Shown here one piece after another: positions 7,497 to 15,681 of a stretch of DNA of 64,000 bases. The notes below the pieces were generated by a model. The model was not told the DNA's origin. It made no database searches and worked only from the letters and a program-made list of their open reading frames with translations. Each line of letters starts with the position of its first letter. The first letter of the stretch is position 1. Source of the DNA: a bacterium HR37 (GTDB lineage: Bacteria; Desulfobacterota_D; UBA1144; Nemesobacterales; CSP1-2). The DNA is taken from assembly GCA_002898375.1 (NCBI GenBank), contig BEIN01000013.1, positions 1 through 64,000 of the forward strand, given 5' to 3'. The position numbers and the translations under genes were made by a program.

Positions 7497-8117
7497 TTAC
7501 TTAATCTCGTAGAATTTTCCGGTTTTAAGGTCAAGGGCAAGTATTGCTACCTCAACCTTCTCAATCTCTTTTATCACTCTTACTTCCCTTCCTTCCTCGT
7601 CCCAATCCACTTCTTCCTCTCTCTGGGTTACCCTTTTGGTGCGCCCCTTAAGAACAAGGTCATAACCTTGTGCTTTAAGACGTCCATCAAGGTAACCACC
7701 TGCAAGAAGAAGTGCTAGGTGTCCCTTCCTTAGGGGCATTATGGGACGGCAAGAAGGTGCTTCCTCAAGTTCCCTCCAGAACTCTTCCCAAAGGGGACTT
7801 TGTCCTAAAAGCCCCCGTGCGGTCTCTTCATCCACATCCATTGAGAAGAAAATCTGAGGGGTCTGCCCTGGTGGAAGCTCATAGATAGGCTCTTTCTGCA
7901 TGGAAAGGGCAGGAATTGAAATCTCACCCCTTCCTATTGCAGTAAGCCTTGCTCTTAGTAGCTCATCAGGTTCTGATTTGGGTTTCTTCTTCCCAAAGAG
8001 GACTACTTGTTTAAATACCTCGTAATCCCCTTCAGGGAATTTATAAATCCTTATATCCTCATACCAGTTTGAGAGAAAGGTAGAGGATTTTATAAGAACA
8101 TATATTGGGACAGTGAA
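7497..8117 (-). pseudogene. 3' part of a DUF6094-type methyltransferase gene, 5' half lost
   Basis: An open frame of 206 codons begins without a start codon directly at the right end of the IS element and runs to a stop at 7497. Its beginning, FLSNWYEDIRIYKFPEGDYE followed by FKQVVLFGKKK, matches the last part of the Rossmann-like methyltransferase core in DUF6094 proteins, as I recall that family. A family-specific C-terminal region follows (GRGEISIPALSMQKEPIYEL and later). The catalytic part that would hold the SAM-binding and NPPF/Y-type motifs is absent. It is not found on the other side of the IS, so sequence was deleted, not only interrupted. An internal ATG at 7901 could yield a 134-residue peptide, but this would lack the methyltransferase fold. 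Confidence 0.7.
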
Positions 8118-9310
8118 CTACTCCCAGCTTACGCAGGGAGCTTCTCCTGGGCTAAGCCCAAGAAGGCTAGTTCCTAGCCTTAAAATATTACGTGATGCAT
8201 TGAGGTCTCTATCAAGGGTGATATGACAAAAATGACAAATATGAACCCTATCAGAAAGCAATTTTGGGGCTCTAGCACCACATCTACTACAGATTTGGCT
8301 TGTTCCCCTTGGGTCTACCCCAATAGCATACTTACCAGCACTCTCAGCCTTGTAAGCTATGCATTGGAGAAACCTACCCCAGGAACAATCCCCTATAGAT
8401 TTAGCGAGGTTAGTTATTATTCTGCATCATTTGTTTAATCTTCAAGTCTTCGTAAACAACCAGGTCGTATTTATTCACAAGGTACCTGCTAACTTTATGA
8501 AGAAAATCATTTCTCTGATTAGCTATCTTTCTATGAATCTTGGCTACTCTAACTCTGGCTTTCTCTCTAGCACAAGTTCCCTTCCTCTTCCTAGAAAACA
8601 CCCTCTGGGCTTCGGCAAGCTTAGCTTCAGATTTGGCAAGATACCTTGGATTCTCAATCTTGGTTCCATCACTCAACGTTGCAAAAGCATCTATACCAAC
8701 ATCAATCCCTACTGCATTCCTTATAGCAACTTTATCTCTTCTATCTGGAATCTCAAAACTAACTATCGCATACCACCTATCAATTTCTTTTTTAAGAGTA
8801 AGAGTTTTAAATCTAGCACCCTCAGGAAAATTACGGTGCCTCTTAACCCTGATTATCCCTATCTTAGAAATCTGAATCTTTCTATCACCAAGAAACTGCC
8901 ACCCACTTTGAGGATAACAAAAACTCTTATACCAGTTTCTACCCTTAAATCTTGGAAACCCTGGCTTCTCCCCCATCTTAAGCCTTCTAAAGAATGCCCT
9001 AAAGTTCTTATCCAACCTTCTAAGAACATCCTGAAGTACTTGGGAATGAACTTCTTCAAACTCAGGTCTAACTTGCTTGACCTCTACAAGAGAGTTAGCC
9101 TGTTCAGAATAGGTAACATAGTATCTTGCTTTTTGCCAAGCCTGAATTCTATGCAGAAGGGCAGAGTTATAAAGTTCTCTCGAAAGCTCAAGAGTGGATT
9201 CAAGTTTTTGAAGATGAGTTTTATTGGGATAGAGCCGGAATTTGTAACTAAATTTCGACATGATAGTTATACCCCAAAAATACGTAAAATATCAAGCCAT
9301 TACGGGCTTA
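8114..9310 (-). mobile_element. IS200/IS605-superfamily element carrying only tnpB
   Basis: The element consists of one tnpB-like gene with short non-coding ends; no Y1 transposase (tnpA) is visible, so it could move only with help from another copy. At the left end (minus-strand 5' side) a hairpin AAGCC-CGTAAT-GGCTT lies at 9294-9309. At the right end, CTCCC and GGGAG pair around TGCGTAAGCT, next to the tnpB stop, and the terminal bases read GGGAGTAGTTCAC on the minus strand. Such subterminal hairpins without terminal inverted repeats are typical of this superfamily. The exact ends are uncertain by a few bases. It sits at the junction between element cargo and what looks like chromosome. Confidence 0.75.
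8118..9261 (-). pseudogene. tnpB: TnpB RNA-guided nuclease gene, disrupted by a 4-bp duplication
   Basis: The gene runs from ATG 9261 to TAG 8118 and would encode about 379 residues. It has the N-terminal TnpB helices (YKFRLYPNKTHLQKLE), the first RuvC Asp in AVGIDVGIDAFATLS, the RuvC Glu in LVVYEDLKIKQMM, and, after the break, the zinc ribbon (CSRCGARAP and CHFCHI) and the third RuvC Asp in TLDRDLNASRN. The frame is broken at 8409-8416, where GTTA is repeated in tandem (TAACTAAC on the coding strand). Removing one copy rejoins QNNN to LAKSIGDCSWGRF. As it stands the product ends at 283 residues, without the zinc ribbon and last catalytic Asp, and is expected to be inactive as a nuclease. Confidence 0.9.
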
Positions 9311-9484
9311 GCTTTCCGTATCCCCAAGCTTAACACTCTGGGGTCTTGGAAAGCTTGAAAAGATAAACTTTGCATCTCTGGATTTTGCCCTTACAACAGG
9401 CTTTGTATCTATGGCCTTTGAGGTTTTTACGTATAAAACCCCCGATAGAAGTAAAAGCACTACACACACTCCCCACCTGAGCAT
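9308..9484 (-). CDS. Short exported protein or truncated N-terminus next to the IS
   Basis: A 58-residue ORF starts at 9484, seven bases after a GGAG ribosome binding site. It begins with a typical signal peptide (MLRWGVCVVLLLLSGVLYV) followed by a short polar stretch with FIFSSFPRPQSVKLG. Its stop codon overlaps the left-end hairpin of the IS element, so the ORF may be the remaining 5' end of a longer exported gene cut by the insertion. It is divergent from the sigma-factor gene, sharing the upstream region. I cannot name the family. Confidence 0.45.
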   Translation of the reverse strand: MLRWGVCVVLLLLSGVLYVKTSKAIDTKPVVRAKSRDAKFIFSSFPRPQSVKLGDTES

Positions 9485-9559
9485 TGCATGTCTCCTTTTG
9501 CTTTTAAGGTAAAGATATACCCCTCCCTTTGTTTTTACATTATAATAAATGCAAAAGGC

Positions 9560-10189
9560 ATGAAAGGGTTACAGGGTAAAACACCAAAAGAGAGGATTGA
9601 GAGGCTTCTGGTTGATATAAGGGAGAACAAAACCGGAGCGGTTGAACGTTTTTTAAAGGAGATTCAGAGCACGGTTTTAGCCTTTGGTATAAAGGTTTGT
9701 GGTGGACACATGGAGGATGCAAAGGATACAATGCAGGAGGTTCTCATTCAGTTTTTTAGAGGGGCAAGAAGACTCAGGTTTAAAGACCCAAAGGCCCTGA
9801 CCGTATGGCTCTACAAGGTTGCTAAAAACGCCTGTCTTATGAGCAGGCGCAGGGGGAAGTATGAACCCGGGGAACTGCTCTCCATTAACGGTGGTTTGAG
9901 AGAAGGTGATGGTGCTAATATAAGCAAGCAAATGGACCTACCCGATTGGTCTGGGGTGCCGGATAGGATTCTCTTTGAAAAGGAAAAAAAGCAGATTGTT
10001 CAAAGGGCCTTACTTGAGCTTCCACTTGATTACAGACTGATCCTTGTGCTAAGGGATATGGAGGGGCTTTCTACAAGGGAGGTATCTGAGGTTATGGGAA
10101 TAAGCGAGAGCAATGCAAAGGTTAAACTCCACCGTGCAAGATTGTATCTCAGGGACAAACTATCAAAGCATTTTAACGGTTTAATGTAG
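9560..10189 (+). CDS. Sigma-70 family RNA polymerase sigma factor (ECF-like)
   Basis: The protein carries region 2 (about residues 30-100, with GGHMEDAKDTMQEVLIQFF and LTVWLYKVAKNACL) and region 4 (C-terminal ~60 residues, with LELPLDYRLILVLRDMEGLS and the helix-turn-helix VSEVMGISESNAKVKLHRA). Regions 1.1 and 3 are lacking, as in ECF sigma factors. An earlier in-frame ATG at 9488 exists, but the stretch between contains a perfect TATAAT (9541-9546) and reads as non-coding, so the start at 9560 is preferred; neither start has a strong ribosome binding site. The following gene, 12 bp on, encodes a zinc-finger anti-sigma candidate, the usual arrangement. Confidence 0.85.
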   Translation: MKGLQGKTPKERIERLLVDIRENKTGAVERFLKEIQSTVLAFGIKVCGGHMEDAKDTMQEVLIQFFRGARRLRFKDPKALTVWLYKVAKNACLMSRRRGKYEPGELLSINGGLREGDGANISKQMDLPDWSGVPDRILFEKEKKQIVQRALLELPLDYRLILVLRDMEGLSTREVSEVMGISESNAKVKLHRARLYLRDKLSKHFNGLM

Positions 10190-10201
10190 AGGAGAGGTTG
10201 G

Positions 10202-10486
10202 TTGAGAAGGGAAGAGAGGTTTGGATGTAGTGAGACCTTAAATTACCTTTCGGGTTATCTTGATAAGGACATTGATGGTTCTTTATACAATATGATCAGT
10301 AAGCATATAAGGAGCTGCAAGCCGTGCAGGTCTTTATTTAAAACCCTTAAAAAGACACTGGATTTGTGCAGGAAGTTTAAACCCAAGGTGGAGGTTGCTG
10401 AGGTTAAAGAGGAGGAGTTAAGTAAGACTCTTAAAAGGGAGTTAGAGGCTTTTAGAAGGTTTATTCAGGGGCAAAAAAAATGCTAA
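10202..10486 (+). CDS. Zinc-finger (zf-HC2) protein, candidate anti-sigma factor
   Basis: The 94-residue protein starts at TTG 10202 behind a GGAGAGG ribosome binding site, 12 bp after the sigma factor stop. It has the HxxxCxxC zinc-binding motif of anti-sigma factors (SKHIRSCKPCRSLF, residues about 34-47), preceded by a Cys near residue 8 (FGCSETLNYLSGYLD). There is no transmembrane segment, so if it is an anti-sigma factor it is a cytoplasmic one. The basic, helical C-terminus could contact the sigma factor. It is convergent with kup, whose end is only 5 bp away. Confidence 0.75.
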   Translation: MRREERFGCSETLNYLSGYLDKDIDGSLYNMISKHIRSCKPCRSLFKTLKKTLDLCRKFKPKVEVAEVKEEELSKTLKRELEAFRRFIQGQKKC

Positions 10487-10491
10487 AACGT

Positions 10492-12381
10492 TTAGAGTTC
10501 AACCTGTATGCCGATTTCAATTGCTCTGTTTGGGGGAATCCCAAAGTGATCAAGAGGGGTTTGGGCATTTCTGGACATTAAGGCAAATAGCTTCTTTCTC
10601 CAGCGGGACATCTCCTTTGAAGGGCCAAGGTGTAGTGTTTCACGACCCAAAAAGAAGGTTGTATCCATAGGATTGAATTCCATTCCATGGTCAACCTCTG
10701 CCAGGCGAAGGATTGCAGGTATGCTTGGGATTTCCATAAAGCCAACGTGTGCGATTATCCTGAAAAAGTTTGGGGTAAGCTCCTTTATCTCTATCTTTTT
10801 AGACCTGGGCACACGGGGTCTTTCTTCGGTAACTACCGTTAGAAGAATTACACGCTCGTGGATGACTTTGTTGTGTTTTAAGTTATGGAGTAGAGCCTGA
10901 GGAATACCCTGGGGGTTGCTTACCATAAAAACTGCGGTTCCCGGAACTCGGCTGATTTTATTACCTCCGCTTATCAGGTCATTTAGAAGAAGCTCAATAG
11001 GTGTTTCCTCTTTCTGAAACCTCTCTCTTAAAATAGCCCTTCCCTGGTTCCAGGTTGTCATAAGAAGGTAAACTATACCCCCTACAAGGAGTGGAAACCA
11101 TCCTCCTTGCCTGACCTTGAGGATATTGGCACCAAAAAAGGCAAGATCCACTATAAGAAAGGGAATCGTAACCGCTAGGGCTGTGACTCTACCCCATCCA
11201 AGTTGTGCTCTTACGTAAAACAACATAAGGACTGTGGTAACAACCATTAGCGTTGATATTGCTACACCGTATGCACCTGCAAGGTTTTTGGATGAGTGAA
11301 AGCCAAGAACCAGGCCTATTGTACCGGTAAAAAGTACCCAGTTTATCAGTGGAACGTATATCTGGCCGATTTCTTCAGGAGAGGTATGGAGTATCTTAAG
11401 ACGCGGCAGGTAACCGAGTTGTACGGCCTGCCGTGTAAGGGAAAATGCCCCGGAAATCACGGCCTGTGAGGCTATAATCGTTGCTGCCGTTGCCAGTACA
11501 ACCAGAGGATAGAGTCCCCATGTGGGTGCAAGCAGGTAAAAAGGGCTTGATATGTTTTTGGGATTGCTAATTAAGAGTGCTCCCTGTCCAAAGTAGTTTA
11601 GAAGCAATGCGGGTAATACAAGCGCAAACCAGGCCAGACGGATTGGCTGTTTGCCAAAGTGTCCTATATCAGCGTAGAGTGCTTCACCTCCCGTTACCAC
11701 AAGAAAAACAGAGCCAAGAACTACAAGCCCTCTGTAACTGTGTGTGGAAAAAAACTCAAAGGCATATAACGGGCTTATAGATTTAAAAACGGTGGGAACC
11801 TTTACAATCTCTACTATCCCAAGGAGCGCTATGGTTGTAAACCAGAGCAACATGATAGGGCCAAAGACCATACCGATTTTACCGGTTCCCCTTTTCTGAA
11901 ATACGAAAAGAGCAATTAGAATCCCGATTGTCATGGGAACAACGTAGGAGCCAAAAAGAGGTGTTCCAACCTCCAGTCCCTCAGTTGCGCTAAGAACAGA
12001 GATTGCGGGTGTTAGCATGCTATCCCCGTAGAAAAGGGCAGCTCCAAAGAGACCAATTGTAAGCAGTAGGTTGTTCTTAACTGATCTAACCATTTGCTTT
12101 GGAACAACCAGTGTAAGTAGGGCAAGTATCCCTCCCTCTCCCTCGTTATCTGCTTTCAGCACAAAAGCTAGGTATTTAATGGATATTACCAGTATAAGAG
12201 ACCAAAAAATTAACGAAAGCACCCCCAAAACGTTACTTTCAGTTACCGAGATGTGCTGTGCTGAGAAACACTCACGAAACGCATAGAGGGGGCTTGTCCC
12301 TATATCTCCAAAGACAACACCGAGCGCAAGAAGTGTTTTTATATAGATTCTGTTCTTATTAGATATCTCAGTTCTTTTCAT
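10492..12381 (-). CDS. kup: Kup-type low-affinity potassium uptake protein
   Basis: At 629 residues it has the normal Kup length. It begins with the family signature LALGVVFGDIGTSPLYAF and continues with ADNEGEGGILALL and FGAALFYGDSMLTPAISVLS. The N-terminal ~430 residues contain about 12 transmembrane helices, and a soluble C-terminal domain follows (from about residue 460). It would import K+ with protons across the inner membrane. The gene is monocistronic on the minus strand, convergent with the anti-sigma gene and divergent from a small membrane protein gene. No riboswitch-like leader is obvious in the 147-bp upstream gap. Confidence 0.96.
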   Translation of the reverse strand: MKRTEISNKNRIYIKTLLALGVVFGDIGTSPLYAFRECFSAQHISVTESNVLGVLSLIFWSLILVISIKYLAFVLKADNEGEGGILALLTLVVPKQMVRSVKNNLLLTIGLFGAALFYGDSMLTPAISVLSATEGLEVGTPLFGSYVVPMTIGILIALFVFQKRGTGKIGMVFGPIMLLWFTTIALLGIVEIVKVPTVFKSISPLYAFEFFSTHSYRGLVVLGSVFLVVTGGEALYADIGHFGKQPIRLAWFALVLPALLLNYFGQGALLISNPKNISSPFYLLAPTWGLYPLVVLATAATIIASQAVISGAFSLTRQAVQLGYLPRLKILHTSPEEIGQIYVPLINWVLFTGTIGLVLGFHSSKNLAGAYGVAISTLMVVTTVLMLFYVRAQLGWGRVTALAVTIPFLIVDLAFFGANILKVRQGGWFPLLVGGIVYLLMTTWNQGRAILRERFQKEETPIELLLNDLISGGNKISRVPGTAVFMVSNPQGIPQALLHNLKHNKVIHERVILLTVVTEERPRVPRSKKIEIKELTPNFFRIIAHVGFMEIPSIPAILRLAEVDHGMEFNPMDTTFFLGRETLHLGPSKEMSRWRKKLFALMSRNAQTPLDHFGIPPNRAIEIGIQVEL

Positions 12382-12528
12382 GGCCTAGGAAAACCAAGAT
12401 CTCTTATCTTTGCTAAAAGCATTAATTATACCGTTTCTGTGTTTGTGTCAATTAAGGTTTTTCTTCTTTTGTGGTAATTTGGTTGTATAATTTTTTAGTC
12501 ACAAGGACGTATCGATACGGAAGATAAA

Positions 12529-12930
12529 ATGACCAAATCTGAGAAAATAGGTGTTGTAGTTGGGGTTATAGGAGCAAGTGTGGGTAGTTTGAGCTGGATT
12601 GTAATTGCAGGGGCATCCATGGGAGCATGGCCTTTTATAGTGCTTCCCTTACTTTTTGGTGTGGTCTGTGTTGTCTCTACCATAAGGCTCTACACTCTCT
12701 ATCCCCAGAGCAAGTTTACTATTATGGGGCTGGCTATACTTTGGCTTTCTATATTAAACCTTATTTTTGGCAATCTCATATACGATAGGCTGCCAGAGAA
12801 CATACTCGATGTGCCAACCGGAAAGGAAAGTTTTAGCCTGTTAAAGCTTAATCTTTTTATCGGATTAATTTCTCTTCTTGGGTTTTGTTTGGTGCTTGTG
12901 GATGTCTTTAGGGGAAAGAAAAGCATCTAG
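12529..12930 (+). CDS. Small integral membrane protein of unknown function
   Basis: The 133-residue protein has four predicted transmembrane helices: about residues 8-30, 34-52, 65-83 and 108-127 (for example VVVGVIGASVGSLSWIVIAG and LFIGLISLLGFCLVLVDVF), and a basic C-terminus. No catalytic or binding motif is visible and I do not recognise the family. It stands alone, divergent from kup and 86 bp upstream of the Pat-like gene. A 12-bp palindrome (CGTATCGATACG, 12508-12519) lies just ahead of the start and could be an operator, though this is weak. Confidence 0.6.
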   Translation: MTKSEKIGVVVGVIGASVGSLSWIVIAGASMGAWPFIVLPLLFGVVCVVSTIRLYTLYPQSKFTIMGLAILWLSILNLIFGNLIYDRLPENILDVPTGKESFSLLKLNLFIGLISLLGFCLVLVDVFRGKKSI

Positions 12931-13016
12931 AATTCTCCCTTGGCTGTTTGCGGTTCTTGTGCTTTTATCAGGTAGAATTTTAGTGTCTGACAAAGATTAA
13001 CTTTTGATTTGCAATT

Positions 13017-15677
13017 ATGAGCATTAAAAATCTGGAGAGGATATTTAATCCGGAGTCGGTGGCTGTTTTAGGTGTAAGCAGGAAGGAGGGAAGTGTAGGC
13101 TATACTCTCTTTAAGAACCTTGTTAGCGGTGGATTTAAGGGAAGAATCTATGGCATAAATCCGCATGTAAGTGAGCTGTTTGGGAAACGCATATACAGAT
13201 CCCTTGCTGAGGTGGAAGACAGTGTTGACCTTGCTATAGTTGCTGTGCCTGCAGAGGTTATCCCTTCGGTGCTTAGAGAGTGTATAAAAAAGGGGGTAAA
13301 GGGAGCTGTAGTTGTTTCATCGGAGATTAAAGAGCATGAGGGATTGGACAGAGAGGTGTTTTCGGAGGCACAGAATGCGGGTATAAGGATTATTGGCCCT
13401 AACTGTCTTGGTTTTGTTATAACATCCCTTGGATTGAACGTAAGCTTTTCCTCCTCACTTCCCCCTGCTGGTAACATGGCCTTTATATCACAGAGCGGAG
13501 CGCTTTGTACAGCCATAATGGACTGGGCATGCAAGGAGAGGGTTGGGCTAAGTCATGTGATTTCTGTGGGGGAGATGTTGGATGTGGATTTTGGAGACCT
13601 TATTGATTACCTGGGAAACGATTCCTGTGTAAAGAGTATCCTTCTCTATGTAGAGTCCCTTACAAACATCAAGAGGTTTGTAGGAGCTGCAAGAAGTGTT
13701 TCTAGAATAAAGCCCATAATAGCCCTCAGAGCCGGTAAGGGAGAGGTTGGGGGATATGGCAAATTGTTTTATACCGAGTCTCTTATAACCGAAGACGACG
13801 TATACAATACGCTCTTTAAGCGTACTGGTATAGTGAAGGTGGATACAATACATGAGCTGTTTAACACAGCAGAGTCTCTCTCCAAGCAACCCCGTCCTCT
13901 AAATCCAAACTTGGTTATTATAACCAACGTGGATGGAATTGGCTTTATGGCAAGTCATCTTCTTTCTACCCGCTGGGGTGTGGAGTTACCAAAGCTTAAA
14001 CAGGAGACTGTAAGGAAGCTGGATGATATTCTTCCTCCATATGCAAACAAACAGAATCCAGTTTGCATTTTTGGTGATATCATCCCGGAGCAGTACGTAA
14101 AGACCATCGAGGTCTGTATGGAGGATGAGGAAGTAGGGGGAATCATTACTATCTTTGCCCCTCATTCCATTACACATCCTTCGGATGTGGCAAGGGCCAT
14201 CTCAGATACCGCAAAGAGGTTGACAACCAAACCGATTTTTGCTGTATGGATGGGAGGACAGCTTGTGGCAGATGCACTAAGTATTTTAAACAATGAATCT
14301 TCTATCCCTACTTTTGGTACCCCGGAGGAAGCTGTAAATGCGTTTATGCATATGTACTTCTACTCTTACAATCTTAAGCTCATCCAGGAAACACCGAAGC
14401 TTATAGAGGGAAAGTTTGATAAAAAGAGGGTGGAATCTATAATAGAGAGTTTTCTAAGGGATAAAAGCCCGGCTATTCTTCCCGAGGTAGACTCAAAGGC
14501 AGTTGTGGCAAGCTATGAGATCCCAGTAAACAGTACCGAGGTTGTAACCACTCCGATGGAGGCTTCAAAGGTTGCAAGGGACCTTGGTTTTCCTGTGGTT
14601 TTAAAGGTTCACTCCCCCGATTTAACTGACAGGTCAAGTGTAGGCGCTGTAGCCTTTACACTACATACGGATTCTGAAGTTGTCCATGCATTTGAGAGGA
14701 TCTTGAGTAACGTAAAGAAGCTAAGGCCCGACGCAAGTGTCCTTGGTGTTACCGTTCAGCCCATGATGATGGAGAAGGGATTTGAGCTTATACTTGGAGC
14801 TCACAAGGATCCTGTTTTTGGCCCATTGATACTCTTTGGAACAGGGGGATCGATGGCAGAGTTTATAAGGGATATAGCAATTGCTATACCTCCTATTAAT
14901 TCTACTCTTGCTCTCAGGCTTATGGAGAAAACCCGTATATTTAACCTACTTTTAAGAGGTTTCCGCGATATTCCACCTGCAAATGTAGATTCTTTGGTAA
15001 AGATAGTGGTTAATTTCTCAGAGCTTATTACTGATTTCCCTGAGATTGTGGACGTTGACCTAAATCCTCTCTATGTAAGAGGGGATTCAATTGTTGTTCT
15101 TGATGCACGTATAAGAGTAGAGAGAACAAAAGATAGGTCCCCACATCATCTCATTATTGCCCCATATCCGGATCAGTACGAGAGCTACCATACATTGAAA
15201 GACGGTACGGTTGTGCTTCTTAGACCAATAAGGCCAGAAGATGAACCGCTTATTCTTGAGCTATTTAACACCTTCTCGGAAAAAACAATTGTATATCGTT
15301 TCTTCCGTTTGATAAGGGTTACCACACACGAGCAACTCGTTCGCTTTACCCAGATTGACTATGAACGTGAGCTTTCTATTATTGCAGTAAGCCAGCCCCC
15401 TGGTCGTCAGAGGATACTGGGAATCGTTCAGCTGGTTTTTGAGCCTGTGGGAAACAGGGCTGAGTTTGCCCTAGTTGTGGGTGACCCATGGCAGGGAAGG
15501 GGTCTGGGAAGGAAACTTATGGAGGTCTGTATATCAATAGCAAAAGAGAGAAAGGTAAAGCTTCTTTGGGGTGAGATCATTCCTGAGAATATACCCATGA
15601 TAAATCTCTGTAAGAAGATGGGCTTTAATATCGAGAAGAAAAATGGCTCAGTGTATGCTGAGCTAAGGTTAGAGTAA
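13017..15677 (+). CDS. Pat-type protein: NDP-forming acyl-CoA synthetase-like domains fused to a GNAT acetyltransferase
   Basis: The 886-residue protein has the Pat/PatZ architecture. A CoA-binding Rossmann domain (from NPESVAVLGVSRKEGSVG) comes first, then succinyl-CoA-ligase-like and ATP-grasp domains (DLGFPVVLKVHSPDLTDRSS near 520), and a C-terminal GNAT domain (about 725-886, with VVGDPWQGRGLGRKLMEVCI as the acetyl-CoA-binding loop). In active ADP-forming synthetases the phosphorylated His lies in SHTGALAG; the aligned segment here is FYTESLIT (about residues 251-258), so the His is replaced by Tyr. This matches the known inactivity of the synthetase half in Salmonella Pat and points to a protein-lysine acetyltransferase that controls enzymes such as acetyl-CoA synthetase. 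Targets are not evident from neighbours. Confidence 0.88.
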   Translation: MSIKNLERIFNPESVAVLGVSRKEGSVGYTLFKNLVSGGFKGRIYGINPHVSELFGKRIYRSLAEVEDSVDLAIVAVPAEVIPSVLRECIKKGVKGAVVVSSEIKEHEGLDREVFSEAQNAGIRIIGPNCLGFVITSLGLNVSFSSSLPPAGNMAFISQSGALCTAIMDWACKERVGLSHVISVGEMLDVDFGDLIDYLGNDSCVKSILLYVESLTNIKRFVGAARSVSRIKPIIALRAGKGEVGGYGKLFYTESLITEDDVYNTLFKRTGIVKVDTIHELFNTAESLSKQPRPLNPNLVIITNVDGIGFMASHLLSTRWGVELPKLKQETVRKLDDILPPYANKQNPVCIFGDIIPEQYVKTIEVCMEDEEVGGIITIFAPHSITHPSDVARAISDTAKRLTTKPIFAVWMGGQLVADALSILNNESSIPTFGTPEEAVNAFMHMYFYSYNLKLIQETPKLIEGKFDKKRVESIIESFLRDKSPAILPEVDSKAVVASYEIPVNSTEVVTTPMEASKVARDLGFPVVLKVHSPDLTDRSSVGAVAFTLHTDSEVVHAFERILSNVKKLRPDASVLGVTVQPMMMEKGFELILGAHKDPVFGPLILFGTGGSMAEFIRDIAIAIPPINSTLALRLMEKTRIFNLLLRGFRDIPPANVDSLVKIVVNFSELITDFPEIVDVDLNPLYVRGDSIVVLDARIRVERTKDRSPHHLIIAPYPDQYESYHTLKDGTVVLLRPIRPEDEPLILELFNTFSEKTIVYRFFRLIRVTTHEQLVRFTQIDYERELSIIAVSQPPGRQRILGIVQLVFEPVGNRAEFALVVGDPWQGRGLGRKLMEVCISIAKERKVKLLWGEIIPENIPMINLCKKMGFNIEKKNGSVYAELRLE

Positions 15678-15681
15678 GTAT

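Noticed and set aside
8359-9333. 324-codon plus-strand ORF across the IS element
   Set aside because: It lies antisense to tnpB, whose RuvC and zinc motifs are clear; the plus-strand translation is low in acidic residues and has no recognisable domain.
12508-12519. 12-bp palindrome CGTATCGATACG before the small membrane protein gene
   Set aside because: A single short copy without a regulator next to it is too weak to call an operator.
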